Made by a program: the position numbers and the translations under genes | Part shown: positions 17,052-24,477 of the stretch, in pieces | How positions within the stretch are numbered: position 1 is the stretch's first letter | Layout: every line of letters begins with the position of its first letter | The notes under the pieces: model-generated | The model's input: the letters and a program-made list of their open reading frames with translations, nothing else | Told to the model about the DNA's origin: nothing | Databases searched by the model: none | Origin: Acetobacteraceae bacterium | Lineage (GTDB): Bacteria > Pseudomonadota > Alphaproteobacteria > Acetobacterales > Acetobacteraceae | Reading direction: 5' to 3' | NCBI GenBank assembly: GCA_027306955.1 | Contig: DAHUXX010000193.1 | Coordinates: 1 to 25,104 of the forward strand | DNA length: 25,104 nucleotides

Positions 17052-17984
17052 TTAGTATTGTTGTTTCGACTCCCGGCGCACCCGCTCGCGCCAGTCCGCC
17101 AGCACGTCGGCGAGCGTCGTCGCCCAGGCGATGGCGGGCTGCCAGCCGAGGACGCCGCGCGCGCGCGAGGCGTCGCCGCGCGGGGTCATCACTTCCGGAC
17201 CGCGGCCGTCTGCGTTGCTCTCGACCCGCGCCTCGACACCGGCGAGCGCCAGCAGGGCGGCCAGCACGTCGCCGATCGCGCGCGTGGTGCCGCTCGCGAT
17301 GTTGAACGCGCCGGCCTGGCCCGCGAACGCGTAGCGCAGGGCGAGCGCGTAGGCGCGGGCGACGTCGCGCACGTCGAGGAAGTCGCGCGCGGTGTCCAGC
17401 CGGCCGACATGCACCACCGCCGCCTGCGCGCCTGACGCGATGCGCGCGACCTGGCGGGCGAAGGCGGGCACGACAAAGTCCGGGCTCTGGCCAGGGCCGG
17501 TGTGGTTGAACGGGCGCAGGCGCACCGCGACGATGCCGGGGATCGCCGCCAGGGCCAGGTCCGCCGCGGCCTTGGTGGCGGCGTAGGGGCTGATGGGCGC
17601 GAGCGGCGCCGCCTCGTCCAGCGGCGCGTCGCGGAAGGAGCGGCCGTAGACTTCCGAGGAGGACGCGAAGACGAAGGCGGCGCCTGGCACGGTGGCGGCA
17701 AGCGCGTGGGCGAGCGCGACGGTTCCCGCGTGATTGACCGCCCAGGCCCGCGCAGGCTCGGCGCGCGCCGCGGCGGGGGCGGCGATGGCCGCGAGGTGGA
17801 CCACGCCGGCGGGGCGTGTGCGCGTGACGAGAGTGCGGACGGCAGCCGGGTCGGCGATGTCGAGGCGCTCCATGCCGGTGGCCTCGCCGCAGCCGATCAG
17901 CGTCGCCTCCGGGAAGGCGGCGGCCAGCGCCGGCAGCGCATGCGAGCCGACGAAGCCCGAGGCGCCGGTCACCAGCAGGCGCAT
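17052..17984 (-). CDS. rmd: NAD(P)-dependent epimerase/reductase, probably GDP-6-deoxy-D-lyxo-4-hexulose reductase
   Basis: This 310-residue extended short-chain dehydrogenase has the NAD(P) motif TGASGFVG at 6-13. The catalytic serine region is ASSSEVYG at 107-114 and the Y-x3-K pair Y134/K138. The segment RPFNHTGPGQSPDFVV at 157-172 is typical of RMD. RMD reduces GDP-4-keto-6-deoxymannose, the Gmd product, to GDP-D-rhamnose. The start codon follows the gmd stop after 2 nt, which strongly supports a Gmd partner. A GDP-6-deoxytalose-forming enzyme would look similar, so the product stereochemistry is an inference. Activated 6-deoxyhexose would feed LPS O-antigen or exopolysaccharide. Confidence 0.83.
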   Translation of the reverse strand: MRLLVTGASGFVGSHALPALAAAFPEATLIGCGEATGMERLDIADPAAVRTLVTRTRPAGVVHLAAIAAPAAARAEPARAWAVNHAGTVALAHALAATVPGAAFVFASSSEVYGRSFRDAPLDEAAPLAPISPYAATKAAADLALAAIPGIVAVRLRPFNHTGPGQSPDFVVPAFARQVARIASGAQAAVVHVGRLDTARDFLDVRDVARAYALALRYAFAGQAGAFNIASGTTRAIGDVLAALLALAGVEARVESNADGRGPEVMTPRGDASRARGVLGWQPAIAWATTLADVLADWRERVRRESKQQY

Positions 17985-17986
17985 GC

Positions 17987-19006
17987 TCAGTCGGCCGTGC
18001 TGCGCACGTCCACCAGCGTCGGCGCGGAGCCGAGGCGGGCGCGGTGGCGGGCGAGATCCGCCTCCACCATCTCGGCGGCCATGTCCTCGAGCCCGATCTC
18101 CGGCGTCCAGCCGAGTTGCTGCCTCGCCTTCGCCGGGTTGCCGAGCAGCACGTCAACCTCCGCCGGGCGCATCAGGGCGGCGGTGCTGCGCACGTGCTCC
18201 TCCCAGACGAGGCCGGCATAGCCGAAGGCGATGGCGCAGAAATCGCGGATCGTGGTCGTGCGGCCGGTGGCGACGACGAACTCCGAGGGTTCCTGCTGCT
18301 GCAGCATCAGCCACATGGCACGCACGTAGTCCCGCGCGTGGCCCCAGTCGCGACTGGCGTTGAGGTTGCCGAGCGTGAGCTCCTTCGCCAGCCCGAGCTT
18401 GATGCGCGCGACGCCGTCCGTGATGCGGCGGGTGACGAACTCGATGCCGCGCAACGGGCTTTCGTGGTTGAACAGGATGCCGGCCGAGGCGTGCAGGCCG
18501 AAGCTCTCTCTGTAGTTGATCGTCATCCAGTGCGCGTAGAGCTTGGCGACGGCGTAGGGCGAGCGCGGGTAGAAGGGTGTTTTCTCGCTCTGCACCGGCT
18601 CCTGGATCTTGCCGAACATCTCCGACGAGGATGCCTGATAGAAGCGCGCGGGGGGGCAGGCGATGCGCACCGCCTCCAGCATGTGCAGCGCGCCGATGCC
18701 GGTGACGTTGCCTGTCAGCACCGGCTGTTGCCACGAGGAGGCGACGAAGCTCTGGGCGGCCAGATTGTAGACCTCGTCGGGCTTCACGCGCTCGACGATG
18801 CGCAGCGTGGCGCCGAGATCGAGCAGGTCGCCATCGTGCATCTGCACCTGGTCGAGCACGCCGAGCCAGCGCAGGCGCTCGCCGATGACGTCGGCCGAGG
18901 CGGAGCGGCGCAGCAAGCCGTGCACCTCGTAGCCCTTATCCAGCAGGAAGGAGGCGAGATAGGCCCCGTCCTGGCCGGTAATCCCGGTGATCAGCGCGCG
19001 CGGCAT
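17987..19006 (-). CDS. gmd: GDP-mannose 4,6-dehydratase
   Basis: This 339-residue extended SDR enzyme converts GDP-mannose to GDP-4-keto-6-deoxymannose. NADP-binding GITGQDG lies at 8-14 and LLRRSASADVIGERL is the conserved phosphate/ribose region. The catalytic segment is ASSSEMFG at 125-132 (family usually STSEMYG, a conservative Thr-to-Ser change). PFYPRSPYAVAKLYAHW contains Y151/K155, and NHESPLRG and SRDWGHARDYV are family hallmarks. The ATG at 19006 is chosen because homology begins exactly there; an in-frame upstream extension would overlap manC. It sits between manC (31 nt before) and rmd (2 nt after), forming a complete GDP-mannose to GDP-deoxyhexose cassette. Confidence 0.96.
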   Translation of the reverse strand: MPRALITGITGQDGAYLASFLLDKGYEVHGLLRRSASADVIGERLRWLGVLDQVQMHDGDLLDLGATLRIVERVKPDEVYNLAAQSFVASSWQQPVLTGNVTGIGALHMLEAVRIACPPARFYQASSSEMFGKIQEPVQSEKTPFYPRSPYAVAKLYAHWMTINYRESFGLHASAGILFNHESPLRGIEFVTRRITDGVARIKLGLAKELTLGNLNASRDWGHARDYVRAMWLMLQQQEPSEFVVATGRTTTIRDFCAIAFGYAGLVWEEHVRSTAALMRPAEVDVLLGNPAKARQQLGWTPEIGLEDMAAEMVEADLARHRARLGSAPTLVDVRSTAD

Positions 19007-19037
19007 GAGTCGGTTCCTGGTCGAGAACGCGGCGGCT

Positions 19038-20132
19038 CTAGACGATGCCCGGGATGCTGTCCAACCGCTCTCCGTCGGGCCTCGGGGTCTTGATCGCGTC
19101 CAACACCGCCTTGACGTCCTGCGCGCGCTCGCGGGGCAGGGCGAGCACGGCGTCCGGCGTTGCGACCAGCACGACGTCCTCGAGCCCGACGACGGCGGCG
19201 AGCGTGCCGTCGCCGCGCACATAGCAGCGGCGCGCGTCGACCAGCACCGTGCGGCCGGTCGCGACGTTGCCGGCGGCATCCTTCGCCCCGAGTTCCCACA
19301 GCGCGGCCCAGGAGCCCACGTCCGACCAGCCGAGCGAGGCGGGCACGACGGCGTTCCGGGTGGATTTCTCCGCGACCGCGTAGTCGAGGCTGATGTTGCG
19401 ACAGGCGGTGAACGCGTCCGCGCCGAGGCGGATGAAATCGGTTTCCGTCGTGCGCCGGGCGACGGCCTCGCGGACGCTCGCCAGCACGTCGGGCGCGTGG
19501 TGCTCGAACTCCGCGATCAGGGTCGCCGCCGTGAAGACGAACATGCCCGCGTTCCAATAGAAGCCCCCCGAAGCGAGGTAGGTCTCCGCGGTGAGGCGGT
19601 CCGGCTTCTCGACGAAACGGGCGACGCGGTAGGCGCCCTCGATCCCCGCGATGGGCTCGCCGCGCTCGACGTAGCCATAGCCCGTCTCGGGCGCGGTGGG
19701 TGTCATGCCGAAGGTGACGACATGGCCGGCCTCCGCGGCCCGGGCCGCGATCGCGACCGCGCGGCGCAGGGCGGGCTCGTCGCTGATGGCCGCATCCGCC
19801 GCCATCATCCACAGCACCGTCCCGGGTGCTTCCTCGGCCACCATGAACGCGGCGGCGAGGATGGCGGGGCCGGAGTTGCGTCCGACGGGTTCCAGCACGA
19901 TGCGGGTGCCGGCGATGCCGAGTTCGCGCATCTGCTCGGCGACGACGAAGCGGTGGCGCTGGTTGCAGACCACGATCGGGGCGGCGAAGCCTTCACCGAG
20001 CGCGCGCGCGACCGTCTCCTGGATCATGGTGCGCCCGGAGAGCAGGCGCTGGAACTGCTTGGGCGCGGCCTGGCGCGACAGCGGCCACAGCCGCGTGCCG
20101 GAGCCGCCGGAGAGGATCACCGGACAGATCAT
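19038..20132 (-). CDS. manC: Mannose-1-phosphate guanylyltransferase (GDP-mannose pyrophosphorylase), PMI domain absent
   Basis: The 364-residue protein covers the nucleotidyltransferase domain. Signature GGSGTRLWPLSR lies at 9-20, PKQF at about 24-27, EPVGRNSGPA at 81-90, FVEKPD and NAGMFVF near the middle, and LGWSDVGSW in the second half. It joins GTP and mannose-1-P to GDP-mannose for gmd. It ends after the nucleotidyltransferase/beta-helix region, so the phosphomannose isomerase domain of long ManC/AlgA proteins is absent. At D113 the following residue is Ala (MAADAAIS) where the family commonly has D-H. The ATG at 20132 has a near-perfect AAGGAGGT at 20144-20137, 4 nt upstream, so this is probably the first gene of the cassette. 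It is divergent from the PanE-like gene, 81 bp between starts. Confidence 0.93.
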   Translation of the reverse strand: MICPVILSGGSGTRLWPLSRQAAPKQFQRLLSGRTMIQETVARALGEGFAAPIVVCNQRHRFVVAEQMRELGIAGTRIVLEPVGRNSGPAILAAAFMVAEEAPGTVLWMMAADAAISDEPALRRAVAIAARAAEAGHVVTFGMTPTAPETGYGYVERGEPIAGIEGAYRVARFVEKPDRLTAETYLASGGFYWNAGMFVFTAATLIAEFEHHAPDVLASVREAVARRTTETDFIRLGADAFTACRNISLDYAVAEKSTRNAVVPASLGWSDVGSWAALWELGAKDAAGNVATGRTVLVDARRCYVRGDGTLAAVVGLEDVVLVATPDAVLALPRERAQDVKAVLDAIKTPRPDGERLDSIPGIV

Positions 20133-20213
20133 TCGTACCTCCTTCCGGGCCGGATTGGCACGCCGTTCGCAACGACGCTAGGGTTGCGCGCTCCCGGACG
20201 AGATCCACGTGCC

Positions 20214-21191
20214 ATGAAAGTCTGCGTCTTCGGCGCCGGCGCCATCGGCGGCCACGTCGCCGCCTGTTATGCGCGCGGGGGCGCGGAGGCTTCCGTCGTC
20301 GCGCGCGGCGCGTATCTCGAGGCGATCCGTGCCAGGGGGCTGACCGTCGAGGCGCCGGACGGGACCTTTACCGAGCGGGTGCGCGCCAGCGCCGACCCGG
20401 CGGAACTGGGGCCGCAGGACGCTGTGATCGTGACGGTGAAGGCGCCGGCTCTGCCCTCCGTCGCGGCCGGCATCGCGCCGTTGCTGGGGCCAGAGACGCC
20501 GGTTGCGTTCGCGATGAATGGCATCCCCTGGTTCTATTTCGACTTCCATGGCGGCAAGCTCGACGGGCATCGTCTCCCGCGGCTTGACCCGGAGGAGGCG
20601 TTGCGGCGCGCGATCGGACCCGGGCGCGCCATCGCCGGGGTGGTCTATTCCGCCTGCACGGTGGTGGAGCCGGGACGCATCGAGGTCGAGCACAACCGTA
20701 ACCGGATGGTCTATGGCGAGCCGGACAACACGGCCTCGGCGCGCTGCGAGGCGATCGCGGAGCCGCTGCGCAAGGGCGGGTTCCGGGTCGACGTGACGGA
20801 GCGGATGCGCGACGCGATCTGGGAAAAGCTGTTCCTCAACCTGGCGTCCGGGCCGCTCGCCGTCCTCGCGCAGTCGGCGCCGGCGGGATACGCCTCCGAG
20901 CCCGGGGTCGCGGATGCGATAAGGCGGATCGTGGCGGAGGGGGCGTCGATCGCGCACGCGCTCGGGTGCCGGCCGGCGGTCGATGTCGAGCCGCAGATCG
21001 AGCGGGCGAGGACGATGACGCACAAGCCGAGCATCCTGCAGGACCTGGAGCTGGGACGGCCGATGGAGGTGGATGGCATCTTCGCGGCGACGCTGGACCT
21101 AGCGCGGCTGGCGGGGGTGGCGACGCCGACGCTCGACCTGCTGATCGCGCTGTTGAAGACGCGGGCAAGGGTGGCGGGGCTTTATTGGTAA
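20214..21191 (+). CDS. 2-dehydropantoate 2-reductase family protein (ketopantoate reductase-like)
   Basis: The 325-residue protein has the Rossmann motif GAGAIGG at 7-13 and the ApbA/PanE fold order. The VTVKAP loop contains K76 (E. coli PanE K72 region) and AMNGIPW contains N102. WEKLFLN contains K205 (catalytic Lys of PanE) and the C-terminal SILQDLELGRPMEVD contains the conserved acidic residues (E279, E285). PanE uses NADPH to make pantoate for coenzyme A. Many PanE-family paralogues in alphaproteobacteria reduce other 2-keto acids, and panB/panC are not nearby, so the exact substrate is open. The ATG at 20214 starts the Rossmann strand directly. nanE follows after 58 bp on the same strand. 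Confidence 0.86.
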   Translation: MKVCVFGAGAIGGHVAACYARGGAEASVVARGAYLEAIRARGLTVEAPDGTFTERVRASADPAELGPQDAVIVTVKAPALPSVAAGIAPLLGPETPVAFAMNGIPWFYFDFHGGKLDGHRLPRLDPEEALRRAIGPGRAIAGVVYSACTVVEPGRIEVEHNRNRMVYGEPDNTASARCEAIAEPLRKGGFRVDVTERMRDAIWEKLFLNLASGPLAVLAQSAPAGYASEPGVADAIRRIVAEGASIAHALGCRPAVDVEPQIERARTMTHKPSILQDLELGRPMEVDGIFAATLDLARLAGVATPTLDLLIALLKTRARVAGLYW

Positions 21192-21249
21192 TGGGATCAG
21201 GGCGGCGGCTGGCCTTGCTTGTTCCCTCGCCTTGCGGCGCAATGGCGCG

Positions 21250-21939
21250 ATGCTCGTGCCCCGCCATAGTCTCATCGTCTCCGCCCAGGCCGCCGCCGGC
21301 AATCCGTTGCGCGGGCCGCACTTCATGGCGGCGATGGCGCAGGCCGCCGAGCAGGGGGGGGCCGCCGCGATTCGCGCCGAGGGGGTGGCGGACATCGCCG
21401 CCATCCGCGCCGCGGTGAAGGTGCCGATCATCGGGCTGATCAAGCTCGACCTGCCGGCCGACCGGGTGCGCATCACGACGAGCTTCGAGGCAGCGGCCTG
21501 TGTGTTCGCCGCCGGGGCGGACATGGTGGCGGTCGACGCGACGCTGCGGCCGCGCGACGGTCCGGCGCCGCCCGAGCTGATCCGGCGCATCCGCGCGGAA
21601 CTCGGCAAGCCGGTGCTGGCGGATGTGGCGACTCTGGCCGAGGGCGAGGCGGCCGCGGCGGCGGGGGCGGACGCGGTGGCGACCACGCTCGCCGGCTACA
21701 CGGCGGAAACAGCGGCGCTGGAGGAACCGGCGATCACCCTGGTGCAGGCGCTGGCGGCGCGGCTTTCGGTGCCGGTGTTCGCCGAGGGGCGCTATGATGC
21801 GCCCGGACAGGTGTGGCAGGCGATCGCGGGCGGCGCGCATGCCGTGGTGGTCGGCACCGCGATCACCAATCCGCGCGAGATCACGCGCCGTTTCGTTGCC
21901 GTGATGCCGCGGAGCGCACCCGGCGGGCGGGGCGCTTGA
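21250..21939 (+). CDS. nanE: N-acetylmannosamine-6-phosphate 2-epimerase (NanE-like)
   Basis: The 229-residue TIM-barrel protein interconverts ManNAc-6-P and GlcNAc-6-P. It shows the NanE order: LIVSAQAAAGNPLRGP (8-23), GGAAAIRAEG (36-45), IGLIKLD with probable catalytic K65, AVDATLRPRDG (94-104), LADVATLAEGEAAAAAGAD, TTLAGYT (145-151), FAEGRYD with catalytic E179, and VVVGTAITNP (199-208). Family SCQ reads SAQ here. The ATG at 21250 is preferred over an in-frame TTG at 21232; neither has a strong Shine-Dalgarno sequence. Its TGA overlaps the TTG start of the kinase gene (TTGA, 21936-21939), so epimerase and kinase are translationally coupled. That fits amino-sugar or peptidoglycan-sugar salvage. 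Confidence 0.87.
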   Translation: MLVPRHSLIVSAQAAAGNPLRGPHFMAAMAQAAEQGGAAAIRAEGVADIAAIRAAVKVPIIGLIKLDLPADRVRITTSFEAAACVFAAGADMVAVDATLRPRDGPAPPELIRRIRAELGKPVLADVATLAEGEAAAAAGADAVATTLAGYTAETAALEEPAITLVQALAARLSVPVFAEGRYDAPGQVWQAIAGGAHAVVVGTAITNPREITRRFVAVMPRSAPGGRGA

Positions 21940-22756
21940 GCCTGCTGCTGACGCTCGATGTCGGTGGATCGGCCTCGCGCTGGGTGCTGCGCGACGAAGC
22001 AGGGGAGCGGCGAAGGGTGAGTTGCCGGCTGCCTCCGGGCATCTGTTCCTGGCGGCGGAGGAGGCGCGGTTCCGGGCGATGGCGGCGGCGCTGGCGCGCG
22101 CGATGCCCCAGCGCCCGGCGGAGGTGCTGGCGGGGGTGACGGGGCTCGACGCGACCGCGCCGGAAGCGCGGCTGGCGACGGCGATCCTGGCGGCGGCGCT
22201 GGGTGTGGCGGAGACGGCGGTTTTGGTGACCAATGACGTGAACCTCGCCTATCGCGCCGCGTTCGCGCCGGGCGAGGGGCACCTGGTTTATGCCGGAACC
22301 GGATCGGTTGCGTTGCATATCCGGGCCGATGGCACCGAGGTGCGCGCGGGCGGACGGGGGATGCTGATCGACGACGCCGGCTCCGCGTTCTGGATCGGGC
22401 AACAGGCGCTGCGGCGTGCCTGGCGCGAGCGCGAGGAGAACCCGGCGGCACCGCTGTCGCCGCTGTCGCGGGCGCTCGCGCAGGCGATGGGCGGCGAATG
22501 CTGGGACCGCCAGCGCGCCTTTGTCTACACCGGCGGGCGGGATGCGATCGCGCAGCTGGCGCGGACGGCGTCGGGCGTGGCGGAGGCGCAGGATATTTTT
22601 GTCAGCGCGGGGGAGGAGCTGGCGCGGCTGGCGAATATCCTGATCCGGCTGGCGGGGCCGAGGCCGGTGGCGCTGGCCGGACGGGCGTGGCTGCTGCATC
22701 CGGCGATGGAGGTGAGTTTCCGGGCGAGCCTGGTAGGGGCTGCGAGCGTCGGTTGA
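21936..22756 (+). CDS. BadF/BadG-type ATPase, N-acetylglucosamine-kinase-like; one-base frameshift near N-terminus
   Basis: The N-terminal ATPase piece (SLLLTLDVGGSASRWVLRD) is read from TTG 21936, which overlaps the nanE stop. The rest of the family protein, from GELPAASGHLF onward, is in the -1 frame and runs to 22756. The downstream frame alone opens with a TTG at 22022. It contains LAGVTGLDA, NDVNLAYRAAF (ND at 71-72 of that frame), phosphate-2 loop AGTGS at 91-95 and LIDDAGSAFWIG at 115-126. These fit sugar kinases of the BadF/BcrA/GspK group. Adding one G to the GGGG run at 22002-22005 joins both parts cleanly into about 273 residues. So this is either a recent pseudogene, a sequencing error or a recoded gene. 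Together with NanE, a GlcNAc or ManNAc kinase is likely. Confidence 0.72.
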
Positions 22757-22775
22757 GGTCTCGGCGGCCGGAAGC

Positions 22776-22808
22776 GGTGCTGGGTCTCACGACCCCTGCC
22801 CCAGCACC
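22776..22808. other. Hairpin-forming inverted repeat at a convergent junction
   Basis: GGTGCTGGG (22776-22784) and CCCAGCACC (22800-22808) are perfect complements, 9 bp with a 15-nt loop. A competing hairpin GGGTC-TCAC-GACCC uses 22782-22795. The repeat spans the end of the DUF429 gene. It could act as a bidirectional terminator, but no T-tract follows on either strand. Confidence 0.4.
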
Positions 22809-23686
22809 CAGCCTTCCCAGCGCCGGATCGCGGGGTCGCCCGGGATGTGGTCGGGGCGGGCAGCGTCGGCAACGGCGATGACGCAGAGGACACCCAGAAC
22901 GCAGTCGAAACGGTCCTCGCCGGCGAGGTCGGGGCCGAAGCCGTCCTCGAGGGCCGCCGTCAGCGCGCGGGCGGGGCGGACGACGAGGCGGCGCATGGCG
23001 GCGCAGATCGCGGGCGCCATCGCGACGCGGTCCTGCTGGCGGCGCTTGCTGCCCTGGCGGCGGACGCCCAGCTGGACCATGGCGTCGGCGGGGTAGGTTT
23101 CGGCGAGGACGACGCCGCCCCCGGCCCTGCCACAGCTTTCGAGCAACGCGCGGAAGCCGCCCTCGAAGGGCCAGAGCCGGGGCGGCGCCGGGGAGAGGAG
23201 TGCGGGGATCAGCATCTCGCGCCAGGCGGAGAGGGCGGACTTGCCGGCCTGGTTGGCGCCAAGGGTCCAGAACAGGGGGGCGCCGGCGGGGCGCGCACCG
23301 GTCGCGGCGTCGCAGGCGCGGCCGAGGGCGGGGATGCCCAGCGCCGCGGCGTGGGATGCGCGCGTCATGCCGGCGCGGCCGACGCGGGGGTAGAAGGGGC
23401 GGTCGGGCGAAACCTCCTCCAGCGTGTCGCAAACGCGGAAAAAGTCCGGGCGGTCGGCGAGAGCCCTCAGGAAGGCAACGAAATCCGCCTCGCGCGCGTG
23501 GCGGGCGGCATAGCCGGCGGGCAGCCCGAGCGGCAGGTCGAGGCCCAGCGCCACGGCGCCGCCGTCGGCGCGGGCGCGCAGGCGAGCGAGCAGGGTGGCG
23601 GGGTCGCCCACGAGTTCGGGAAGGGCGAGCCTCCAGCCCCTTGCGTCGCGGCAGGCGACCGCCATCCAGCGTTTGCCCGGGTCCAC
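22787..23686 (-). CDS. DUF429-family protein (RNase H-like fold), start uncertain
   Basis: The 299-residue frame from GTG 23686 has features of DUF429-like predicted RNase H-fold proteins. They are an early beta-hairpin (KRWMAVACRDARGWRLALP), VALGLDLPLGLP near residue 45-56, VVLAETYPADAM near 192-203, a basic segment RRQGSKRRQQDR, and the C-terminal acidic block EDRFDCVLGVLCVIAVAD. Asp and Glu at these positions could bind metal. Conserved-looking sequence (AAHADWS, with a likely first-strand Asp) continues upstream of the GTG in frame. The true start may therefore be the CTG at 23710, as no ATG, GTG or TTG lies there. Function is unknown. It follows the small basic protein gene on the same strand and is convergent with the kinase. 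Confidence 0.7.
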   Translation of the reverse strand: MDPGKRWMAVACRDARGWRLALPELVGDPATLLARLRARADGGAVALGLDLPLGLPAGYAARHAREADFVAFLRALADRPDFFRVCDTLEEVSPDRPFYPRVGRAGMTRASHAAALGIPALGRACDAATGARPAGAPLFWTLGANQAGKSALSAWREMLIPALLSPAPPRLWPFEGGFRALLESCGRAGGGVVLAETYPADAMVQLGVRRQGSKRRQQDRVAMAPAICAAMRRLVVRPARALTAALEDGFGPDLAGEDRFDCVLGVLCVIAVADAARPDHIPGDPAIRRWEGWVLGQGS

Positions 23687-23750
23687 GCTCCAGTCGGCGT
23701 GCGCGGCCAGCGACGCGGCGCCGGACCCGCGACAACGGGGCCAGGGCGGG

Positions 23751-23963
23751 CTAGAGAGGCTTATGCGCGCGTTCCAGCAGACGCGAGAACAGGCCGGGCT
23801 TCTTCGGCTTTTCCCGCTTTTCCGGCTCGGCGACCTTCCTGGCGGCGTCCCGTTCCTTTTCCTTGGACGCCAGCCATTTATCGAGGGTCATCCCGGCCTT
23901 GGCCGCGCGCTTCGCCTCGTAGGCACGCTGGGCTTCGCTCATCTGCTTCATGAGCGGCGCCAT
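23751..23963 (-). CDS. Small basic hypothetical protein (70 aa)
   Basis: I do not recognise a family. The 70 residues are highly charged: MAPLMKQMSEAQRAYEAKRA, a Lys/Glu-rich helix (KEKERDAARKVAEPEKREKP) and a short C-terminal GLFSRLLERAHKPL that could be amphipathic. It has no signal peptide and no Cys. Starts at 23963, 23951 (M5) and 23942 (M8) are all possible; M8 leaves a neat SEAQRAYEAKRA helix start. The stop is 40 nt before the possible CTG start of the DUF429 gene, so the two may be co-transcribed. The gene is divergent from DUF1491 with only 17 bp between first codons. The frame looks real because the helix is coherent and fills the gap between two recognisable genes. Confidence 0.6.
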   Translation of the reverse strand: MAPLMKQMSEAQRAYEAKRAAKAGMTLDKWLASKEKERDAARKVAEPEKREKPKKPGLFSRLLERAHKPL

Positions 23964-23980
23964 AGCACGGGACCGGCCGC

Positions 23981-24304
23981 ATGACAGCCCGGCTGAAGAC
24001 CTCGATCTGGGTACAGGCGACGCTGCGAGCGGGGCTCAATGGCGTGGTGCTGCACAAGGGCGACGCGGACGCGGGCGGCATGCTGGTGGTCCTGCGGGGG
24101 CGGGAGGGAATGGCGGTTTTCTCCCGCATCACCGGCCCGGACGGGGAACCCGCCTGGCTGCGGGCGGTCGGGTCCGAGCCGCTCGCGGAGGTGGACGCCG
24201 ACGCGTATATCGCGCGACAGACGGCGCGCGACCCCGATCTGTGGGTGATTGAGCTGGAAGCGCCGGATCTCGTGCCGCCGTTCGAGGGTCGGATCGTGAC
24301 CTGA
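23981..24304 (+). CDS. DUF1491 family protein
   Basis: The 107-residue cytosolic protein begins TARLKTSIWVQATLRAG, continues with HKGDADAGGMLVVL and ends EVDADAYIARQTARDPDLWVIELE. These three blocks are the DUF1491 signature found almost only in alphaproteobacteria. There is no known function, signal peptide or catalytic motif. The ATG at 23981 is exactly where the family begins. There are only 17 bp to the divergent small-protein start, so its promoter must lie inside that neighbour, or transcription begins at or near the start codon. The following 173 bp (24305-24477) hold no gene. Confidence 0.85.
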   Translation: MTARLKTSIWVQATLRAGLNGVVLHKGDADAGGMLVVLRGREGMAVFSRITGPDGEPAWLRAVGSEPLAEVDADAYIARQTARDPDLWVIELEAPDLVPPFEGRIVT

Positions 24305-24477
24305 CAGGGCGGCCACAGAGTGTTGCGCCAGCGCCACACCCCCTCCGGCGAATGGCGGCGTTCCCGTGTCCGCACTGGCGACAAACCGAGGTTGAAGCTA
24401 ATTCCCTCTGTGTGGATTCGGGGCCGGCCCGGCCTCAGGCGCCTGCCCCCAAGCGCCGACAACGAACGGAGAGATTT

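Noticed and set aside
17041..17060. AT-rich patch at the end of rmd suspected as foreign DNA or an attachment site
   Set aside because: It is only about 20 bp, with no direct repeat, tRNA fragment or integrase nearby; more likely a promoter or transcript-end region.
19007..19279. In-frame upstream extension of gmd by 91 codons
   Set aside because: It lies inside manC in another frame, and Gmd homology starts exactly at the ATG at 19006.
24392..24420. Possible sigma70 promoter TTGAAG-N17-GATTCG before the outer-membrane barrel gene
   Set aside because: The -35 is fair but the -10 is poor; such matches occur by chance.
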